From: JAXGTD01 sp040775095
Lineage (GTDB): Bacteria; Pseudomonadota; Gammaproteobacteria; Chromatiales; Chromatiaceae
Assembly (NCBI GenBank): GCA_040775095.1
Contig: JAXGTD010000068.1
Coordinates: forward strand, 1 to 21,637
DNA: 21,637 nt
Direction of reading: 5' to 3'
The position numbers and the translations under genes are program-made. The stretch's first letter is position 1; each line of letters opens with the position of its first letter. A model generated the notes under the pieces. It did no database searches. It worked only from the letters and a program-made list of their open reading frames with translations, and was not told the DNA's origin. Positions 17,103 through 21,637 of this stretch are shown here, piece by piece.

Positions 17103-17522
17103 ATGGTCAAACAACAGCGTTTCGAGATCACGACCCGCGGGCGCGGCACCTACGACATCACGCGCGAGGTGGCACAGGCGGTGCGGGCATCCGGTGTCCG
17201 CATCGGTCTCTGCCACCTGTTCTCACAGCACACCAGCGCATCGCTGATGCTCTGCGAGAACGCCGACCCGGCCGTCCGCCGCGATCTGGAGGCATTCCTG
17301 GCCCGGCTGGTGCCCGATGGCGATCCCCTGTTCGAGCACGCCGACGAGGGCGCCGACGACATGCCAGCCCATATCCGCTCGATCCTGACCAACATGGATC
17401 TGACGCTACCGGTCGACGACGGGCGATGCGCGCTGGGGACCTGGCAGGGGGTCTACCTCTACGAGCACCGGCAGCGGGGCCACCGGCGTACGATCCTGGT
17501 CACCGTGCAGGGCGATGCCTGA
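17103..17522 (+). CDS. yjbQ: YjbQ/UPF0047 family protein
   Basis: Members of this compact, widespread family form small trimeric beta proteins; some have been reported to have weak thiamine-phosphate synthase activity, but the physiological role is unsettled. The 139 residues cover the whole family: VKQQRFEITTRGRGTYDITR at the N-terminus, CHLFSQHTSASLMLCENADP with the conserved His, then HADEGADDMPAHIRSILTN with two more conserved His, and CALGTWQGVYLYEHRQRGH. All candidate metal-binding histidines are present, so the protein appears intact. The frame is open further upstream, but that part is shadow sequence; ATG 17103 is where the family begins. It follows the decayed heme-oxygenase-like region on the same strand. 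Confidence 0.93.
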   Translation: MVKQQRFEITTRGRGTYDITREVAQAVRASGVRIGLCHLFSQHTSASLMLCENADPAVRRDLEAFLARLVPDGDPLFEHADEGADDMPAHIRSILTNMDLTLPVDDGRCALGTWQGVYLYEHRQRGHRRTILVTVQGDA

Positions 17523-17611
17523 GGCGATGCCGATCCAATGGCTTCCCGGCAGTGGATCGGCTCGTGAACCGGAGACGGGGTCTGCGGCTCGCTCCATCCC
17601 TGGCCCGCGAC

Positions 17612-18424
17612 CTATTCGATCTCGATCCAAACGGGGCAATGGTCAGAGGGCCTTTCCAGCGCCCGGATCTCGTAGTCGATGTCGGCGTCGCGCAGACGCT
17701 CGCGCAGCGGCGCGCTGACGAGGATCAGATCGATACGCAGCCCACGCTTGGGCTCGCGTTCGAAACCGCGGGAACGGTAGTCGAACCAGCTGAACCGATC
17801 GGAGACATCGGGATGGATGACCCGATAGGCGTCGAACAGACCCCAGTCGGCGACGGCCTTCAACCAGTCACGCTCCTCGGGCAGAAAGCTGCACTTTCCG
17901 GTCTTCAGCCAGCGTTTTGCGTTGTCCGCGCCGATACCGATATCGGCATCGAGCGGGGCCACGTTCATGTCGCCCATCAGCACCAGATTCTGATCCGGTG
18001 AGAAATGCTCGCGCAGGTAGACCACGAGGTCGGCGTAGAAACGGCGCTTGTTCGGAAACTTGCTGGGGTGCTCGCGGCTCTCGCCCTGCGGGAAGTAGCC
18101 GTTGATCACGGTGATCTCCTCGCCATCACCGCTGAAGACCCCGGTGATGGCCCGCCGCTGGGCATCCTGTTGGTCGGTGGGAAAGCCCGTGGCCACGCGC
18201 AGAGGCGGCCGCTTGCTCAGCAGCGCGACGCCATAATGGCCCTTCTGACCGAAGTAGCTCGGCACATAGCCCAGCGCCTCGATACTCTCGCGCGGGAAGG
18301 CGTCATCGGCGACCTTGGACTCCTGGATCCCGATCAGGTCCGGATCGTGACGTTCCTTCAGCGCCTGAAGCTGATGCTGGCGACTGCGGATGCCGTTGAC
18401 GTTGAACGAAACGAGCTTGAGCAT
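17612..18424 (-). CDS. xthA: Exodeoxyribonuclease III (AP endonuclease)
   Basis: ExoIII cuts DNA 5' of abasic sites in base excision repair and removes 3' blocking groups. The 270-residue product matches the E. coli enzyme (268). Key residues are visible: N8 in LVSFNVNGIRSR, the metal-binding E35 in IGIQESKV, GDMNVAPLDADIG with the catalytic Asp and Asn, the WFDYRSRGFE block, LRIDLILVS, and the catalytic H262 in SDHCP at the C-terminus. I chose ATG 18424 because it begins the conserved MLKLVSFN; the frame stays open 15 codons upstream (18469) without family similarity. The gene faces yjbQ convergently, with an 89-base gap. Confidence 0.96.
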   Translation of the reverse strand: MLKLVSFNVNGIRSRQHQLQALKERHDPDLIGIQESKVADDAFPRESIEALGYVPSYFGQKGHYGVALLSKRPPLRVATGFPTDQQDAQRRAITGVFSGDGEEITVINGYFPQGESREHPSKFPNKRRFYADLVVYLREHFSPDQNLVLMGDMNVAPLDADIGIGADNAKRWLKTGKCSFLPEERDWLKAVADWGLFDAYRVIHPDVSDRFSWFDYRSRGFEREPKRGLRIDLILVSAPLRERLRDADIDYEIRALERPSDHCPVWIEIE

Positions 18425-18532
18425 GATGGTTTTTCCGAACAGGCGCGGTCCCGGGCTCCCGGAGACCATGGGTCCAATCCGTATCGCTCAGTGCACCAGG
18501 CTGCCGAGCCGCGCTCCGGCCCGGATCGGACA

Positions 18533-18835
18533 TCAATCCGCGGCCCCCGCGCAGACCTCGAAGGTCTCGCCCCGACCCATTTCCCGGCCGTGCGCGTAGG
18601 CCCTGCCCCAGGGAAGGTGCTCCTGATCGCCGGCGGCGTCATAGGGGTCTGGCGCCACCAGCGCCTTCACGCGCCCGTCGTACCCCAACTCACAGAGTGC
18701 CGAGACCATCCCGTTGGCATAGCCGCGGTTGTACCAGAGCTGGGGGTCATCCTGACGATCGAGGTAACCCTCCGACTCCTCGAAAAGCTCGACCATCAGA
18801 TTGAGCAGCTGTTGGATGAGTGCTGGATCAGGCAT
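18533..18835 (-). CDS. Uncharacterised acidic 100-aa protein
   Basis: I do not recognise a named family. The product is acidic and soluble. It has an N-terminal helix (LIQQLLNLMVELFEESEGY), then DDPQLWYNRGYANGMVSALC, and ends with LPWGRAYAHGREMGRGETFE. The repeated aromatic-Gly pattern (YNRGYANGM, WGRAYAHGREMG) suggests two similar helices. ATG 18835 is preferred; the frame can be extended nine codons to a TTG at 18862, but the extra residues (SLPPCDPV) look unrelated and neither start has a strong ribosome binding site. The gene lies 108 bases upstream of xthA on the same strand and may be transcribed with it. Confidence 0.7.
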   Translation of the reverse strand: MPDPALIQQLLNLMVELFEESEGYLDRQDDPQLWYNRGYANGMVSALCELGYDGRVKALVAPDPYDAAGDQEHLPWGRAYAHGREMGRGETFEVCAGAAD

Positions 18836-19776
18836 GACAGGGTCGCAAGGCGGCAGGGACAACGGCCAACGGCGCGAAGCCTAGCATGCCCCGGCGCCCC
18901 TGACCATCGGGCACACCACCCACCGGGTCGACAGGCAGGTCCTGCCGACGAAACCCGCCTGACACGCCAGCGCCCCTCTCCAGGGATTGAGCCGGAGCGC
19001 CCCGCGGATGATCGCCAAGCTGCTCGCCGGGAAAAATCCAAGGGGTCTGCAACGGCTTGCTCGGAACGCGACGATGCGAGCCCAACGGCAATCCGGCCTT
19101 CGACAGGGTGAGTCGCCGCCGGATTCCCCGGCCGGCATACCTCCCCACACCGGAGATATACGACAGCGCAACTGGCCCGCGCGGACCGGTTCGCTTGATT
19201 GGCACGTGCCCCAATGCTATCGTCCGCGCCGGCATTTCCCCGCTCGCTGATGATGCCGATCCCGCCCCAGGGTGTCGACTGAAGTCAGCGGTGCAATCGG
19301 CTGGAGGCTTTATGGAGCGCTACACGGATGAGTGACGACCGCGTGAGTGGTCAAAGGCTCACGAACCCGCGAATGGCGCGCCGCCGGACGCGAAGCGCGC
19401 GCGAGGCCGAGCGCATCCATCATCGATACAGTGGCCCTGCTGGCGCAGGGGGCACGGTGGCCAACGCCGTGGCCCTGCGGGTCGATGCCGATAGGATCGG
19501 CAACGACTTCAAGCATTGCCGTCAGGACAGCACTGAGCACCCACGGCCGTTGGACCTCCTCGGCAGTGACGCGCCGCGCGATGCGGCGCGGCTGGCCGGG
19601 CGCGGGGCCCATCCGCGCTCCACACGCCATCAGACCGCGAGCTCGGTCGCACACCGGGTCCCCCAAATTCATTTCGGGTCGATCAGGAACAGACCCGGCC
19701 GCTACACCCCATCCGGCCAGGGCACTCTTAAATCATTCGAAATTGAAAACCGAAGACTGGCACGGGATTGACAGAG
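18836..19776. other. Long stretch without a supported gene
   Basis: About 940 bases lie between the divergent 100-aa gene and the PqqD-like gene. Overlapping frames in both directions (for example minus 19310-19672 and plus 19328-19771) have no recognisable domain, and none has a good ribosome binding site. A very short frame at about 19312-19335 (MERYTDE) is preceded by GGAGG. The last 50 bases turn AT-rich (CTTAAATCATTCGAAATTG) and probably hold the promoter of the next gene. A decayed gene, a small RNA or a precursor peptide in here cannot be excluded. Confidence 0.5.
19718..19752 (+). promoter_or_regulatory. AT-rich putative promoter of the PqqD-radical SAM unit
   Basis: The sequence TCTTAAATCATTCGAAATTG followed by AAAACCGAAG is the most AT-rich part of the surrounding region and lies 25-60 bases before the PqqD-like start. 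TTCGAA is a 6-bp palindrome. No consensus -35/-10 pair is assigned with confidence. Confidence 0.3.
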
Positions 19777-20037
19777 GTGCGTTTCCGTCTCGCCTCGAGC
19801 GCGCGGTTCGCGCGCATTGATCACGAAGGTGTACTGCTGTTGCAGCAGGCCGGCGAGGTGCTGGTCATCAACGAGCTGGGCATGCGCATCATCGAGCTGA
19901 TGGACGGCATGGTCGCGCTGGACACGATCGTCGATCGCCTCCTCCCCGGGCTCGAGGTCGATCGGCCGACCCTGGAGCGGGATGTCGGCCAGTTCGTCGC
20001 GGAGCTGGACGAAGCGGGCGCGTTGGAGCATCGCTGA
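19777..20037 (+). CDS. PqqD-family protein (RiPP recognition element)
   Basis: PqqD-like proteins are small winged-helix chaperones that bind a peptide substrate and present it to a partner radical SAM enzyme. The 86-residue product shows the full family pattern: FARIDHEGVLLLQQAGEVLV, INELGMRIIELMDGMVALDT, LEVDRPTLERDVGQFVAEL, and a final DEAGALEHR. Length and order match stand-alone PqqD domains. The start is ambiguous: TTG at 19768 adds three residues, but GTG at 19777 has GGGA nine bases upstream and is preferred. The TGA at 20035-20037 is followed after one base by the ATG of the radical SAM gene, so the two are almost certainly translated together. Which peptide it recognises is not known, as no precursor gene is evident. 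Confidence 0.9.
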   Translation: MRFRLASSARFARIDHEGVLLLQQAGEVLVINELGMRIIELMDGMVALDTIVDRLLPGLEVDRPTLERDVGQFVAELDEAGALEHR

Positions 20038-20038
20038 G

Positions 20039-21172
20039 ATGTCGTCTTACGCGGAGGTGATGGCGCGCGTCTGGAACGGCCGGCGGCTGTTCTCGGTGCT
20101 GCTCGAGCTGACCTACCGCTGCAACCTCGACTGCTTCTTCTGCTACAACGACCTCGGGCTGCGGGGCCGCATGATGCGTTTGCCGCGGTATCGGCAGTTG
20201 CTCTCCGAGCTACGGGATCTTGGGGCGATGAACCTCTCCCTGTCCGGTGGGGAACCGCTCGCGCATCCGGATTTCTTCGCCATTGGCGCAGATGCGCGGC
20301 AGCGTGGCTTCGTGGTCCGGATCAAGACGAACGGCCATGCCCTCGGACGATCGCTTGCCGACCGCATCCAGGGCGAGATCGACCCCTTCCTGCTCGAGGT
20401 CAGCCTGCACGGCGCCAGCGCGCCTGTCCACGACCGCCAAACGCGGGTCACCGGCAGCTTCGATCGCTTGTTGCACAACCTCGACGCGATCAGGGCCGCG
20501 GGCCTGCGCGTGCAGCTCAATGGCGTGCTCACGGCCTGGAATCAGGACGAGATCGAGCAGATGTTCCTGCTCGCCGACGGCCTGGGTCTGCCGCTCCAGC
20601 TCGATTCCCGCGTCACGCCGCGGGATGACGGTGACACGGCCCCCCTTTCCATCGCACCCGCTCCGGAGGCGATGCACCGGTTGCTTCGTCTGCAACGGCA
20701 GCGCTTGGCCCCGCACCATCCGCAAGCGCCGGGGGGGCGAAAGGCCAGCGCGACGACGGCCACCCGCAACCACTGTGGCGCGGGGACCTCGACCCTGACC
20801 ATCGACCCCTTCGGCAACGTCTATCCCTGTGTGCAATGGCGGCGCAGCGCGGGAAATCTGCACCAACAGCGCCTGACAGAGATCTGGGGCGACTCGCCGG
20901 TGCTCCGGGAGGTGCGCGGCATCACCGAGGGCGTGGCCGTGCGCATCCGTGAGCTCGGTCCGCGGGCGCGGCTCGCGGGTTTCTGTCCCGGATTCGCGGA
21001 GCAGACCCTGGGCTCGCCCGCGTCGCCCGATCCGGTCACGCTCCAGCGTCTGCGAATGCACGAATCCCTGGCGGGCGTTGAGCGGGGCCCGCGGGACGAT
21101 GCCGGGCCAGACGATCCCCGGCCGGATGCCGATCTCCCATCGTCGCCCACGCCGACAACGCGCCCGGCCTGA
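20039..21172 (+). CDS. Radical SAM enzyme with SPASM/twitch-like C-terminal domain
   Basis: Radical SAM enzymes cleave S-adenosylmethionine at a [4Fe-4S] cluster to start radical chemistry; members paired with PqqD usually modify peptides. The 377 residues show the cluster motif CNLDCFFC at 28-35 (Cx3Cx2C) after ELTYR, the SAM-binding GGEP at 70-73, then VRIKTNGHAL and LEVSLHGASAPVHD, all typical of the PqqE/AnSME type. The C-terminal part begins like a SPASM domain, C246-GAGTSTLTIDPFG-NVYP-C264, followed by GNLHQQRLTEIWGDSPVLRE. After this only one more cysteine, C316 in GFCPGF, is present, so the usual later Cys set of a full SPASM is missing. The last 40 residues are rich in Pro and Asp and look disordered. 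The ATG one base after the PqqD stop marks translational coupling. The substrate is unknown. Confidence 0.93.
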   Translation: MSSYAEVMARVWNGRRLFSVLLELTYRCNLDCFFCYNDLGLRGRMMRLPRYRQLLSELRDLGAMNLSLSGGEPLAHPDFFAIGADARQRGFVVRIKTNGHALGRSLADRIQGEIDPFLLEVSLHGASAPVHDRQTRVTGSFDRLLHNLDAIRAAGLRVQLNGVLTAWNQDEIEQMFLLADGLGLPLQLDSRVTPRDDGDTAPLSIAPAPEAMHRLLRLQRQRLAPHHPQAPGGRKASATTATRNHCGAGTSTLTIDPFGNVYPCVQWRRSAGNLHQQRLTEIWGDSPVLREVRGITEGVAVRIRELGPRARLAGFCPGFAEQTLGSPASPDPVTLQRLRMHESLAGVERGPRDDAGPDDPRPDADLPSSPTPTTRPA

Positions 21173-21224
21173 ATCTCGCCCGCAACGTCTCGTTTTATCC
21201 GATCGTCCCGAAAGGAGTCTCCCG

Positions 21225-21637
21225 ATGCACAAGCCCGCCGCCAAGCTGATTGCCCTGACCGCCGGACTGCTCTGCGCGGCCAGCCAGGCCGCGACCATCA
21301 CGGTCAACACAACGGCCGATACGTGGACCAATGGCGGCAGCTGTTCCATCCGCGAGGCCCTCGACCGCGTGTACTTGCACTCCGACGGCCGTGGCTGCAA
21401 GGCAACGGGGACCTACGGGAGCAACGACACGATCATCATCCCGATCGGCACCTACACCCTGACTCGCCCGGGTGCGGATTGGGACTATGGAGACCTCGAC
21501 GTCGAGGCCAACGTCACCCTGCAGGGCGGCGGCGGCAACGCCGAGGGCACCGTCATCGATGCAAGCGGGCTCGGCAGCGCCGTCAGCGCCGACACCAACG
21601 TGATCGAGGTCCTGACGGGCGTGACGGCGGTCTTCAA
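21225..21637 (+). CDS. Secreted CSLREA-type beta-helix protein, N-terminal part, cut by window end
   Basis: The frame opens at ATG 21225 and stays open for 137 codons to the window edge. It starts with a Sec signal peptide (MHKPAAKLIALTAGLLCAAS, likely cut at SQA-A). The mature start, ATITVNTTADT, and then SCSIREALDRV match the CSLREA domain, which begins many extracellular right-handed beta-helix proteins. IIIPIGTYTLTRPG and LDVEANVTLQGGGG then TVIDASGLGS continue the typical pattern of such proteins. AAAGGAG lies eight bases upstream. The gene is 52 bases after the radical SAM gene on the same strand and may belong to the same operon. Function of these proteins is generally unknown; surface or polysaccharide-related roles are common guesses. 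The C-terminus, including any sorting signal, is outside the window. Confidence 0.88.
   Translation, partial: MHKPAAKLIALTAGLLCAASQAATITVNTTADTWTNGGSCSIREALDRVYLHSDGRGCKATGTYGSNDTIIIPIGTYTLTRPGADWDYGDLDVEANVTLQGGGGNAEGTVIDASGLGSAVSADTNVIEVLTGVTAVF

Noticed and set aside
19310..19672. 120-codon minus-strand frame in the gap before the PqqD gene
   Set aside because: No ribosome binding site, no recognisable domain, and overlapping frames of equal length on the other strand; not supported as a gene.
20210..21400. 396-codon minus-strand open frame opposite the radical SAM gene
   Set aside because: Antisense of a gene with clear catalytic motifs; no domain of its own.

Overview
The window is GC-rich DNA with the coding style and gene content of a gammaproteobacterium. 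UbiA (ubiquinone), RF1-PrmC-MoeB, DsbA, RecG, ExoIII and EmrAB-type genes fit that class. The order Chromatiales or a relative is my best guess, from overall protein resemblance only; no rRNA or other marker is present. Intact housekeeping genes sit between several decayed genes. I see no tRNA, rRNA, CRISPR array or intact insertion sequence.

Region 1 (1-1487): the C-terminal part of prfA (RF1), cut by the window edge, then prmC, whose product methylates RF1. Region 2 (1488-9342): an accessory block. Reading leftwards on the minus strand it holds a kup remnant, an EmrA/EmrB-type efflux pair, an intact alpha-glucan phosphorylase, and a phosphoketolase reduced to its two ends. A broken DDE transposase lies on the plus strand at 8443-8930. 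This block separates prmC from moeB, which are neighbours in many gammaproteobacteria. Region 3 (9343-11242): a 136-aa cysteine-containing unknown, moeB, and a 177-aa membrane protein, all on the plus strand. Region 4 (11385-15433): dsbA, ubiA and recG, all on the minus strand.

Region 5 (15434-17522): a sensor histidine kinase remnant (minus) and a heme-oxygenase-like remnant (plus) meet head to head with both N-termini missing, followed by an intact YjbQ-family gene. Region 6 (17523-18835): exonuclease III and a small conserved-looking unknown on the minus strand. Region 7 (18836-19776): about 940 bases with no gene I can support. Region 8 (19777-21637): a PqqD-like protein (a RiPP-recognition fold) overlapping in operon layout with a radical SAM/SPASM-like enzyme, then a secreted CSLREA-type beta-helix protein running off the window. 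This last group is the best candidate for an undescribed system: a peptide or protein modification cassette with no evident precursor peptide and a secreted protein as the nearest possible partner.

The functional links I can support are RF1 with PrmC, glycogen breakdown once paired with phosphoketolase (now lost), an EmrAB-type export pair, and PqqD with radical SAM. At least five gene remnants in about 17 kb point to ongoing gene loss in this lineage.
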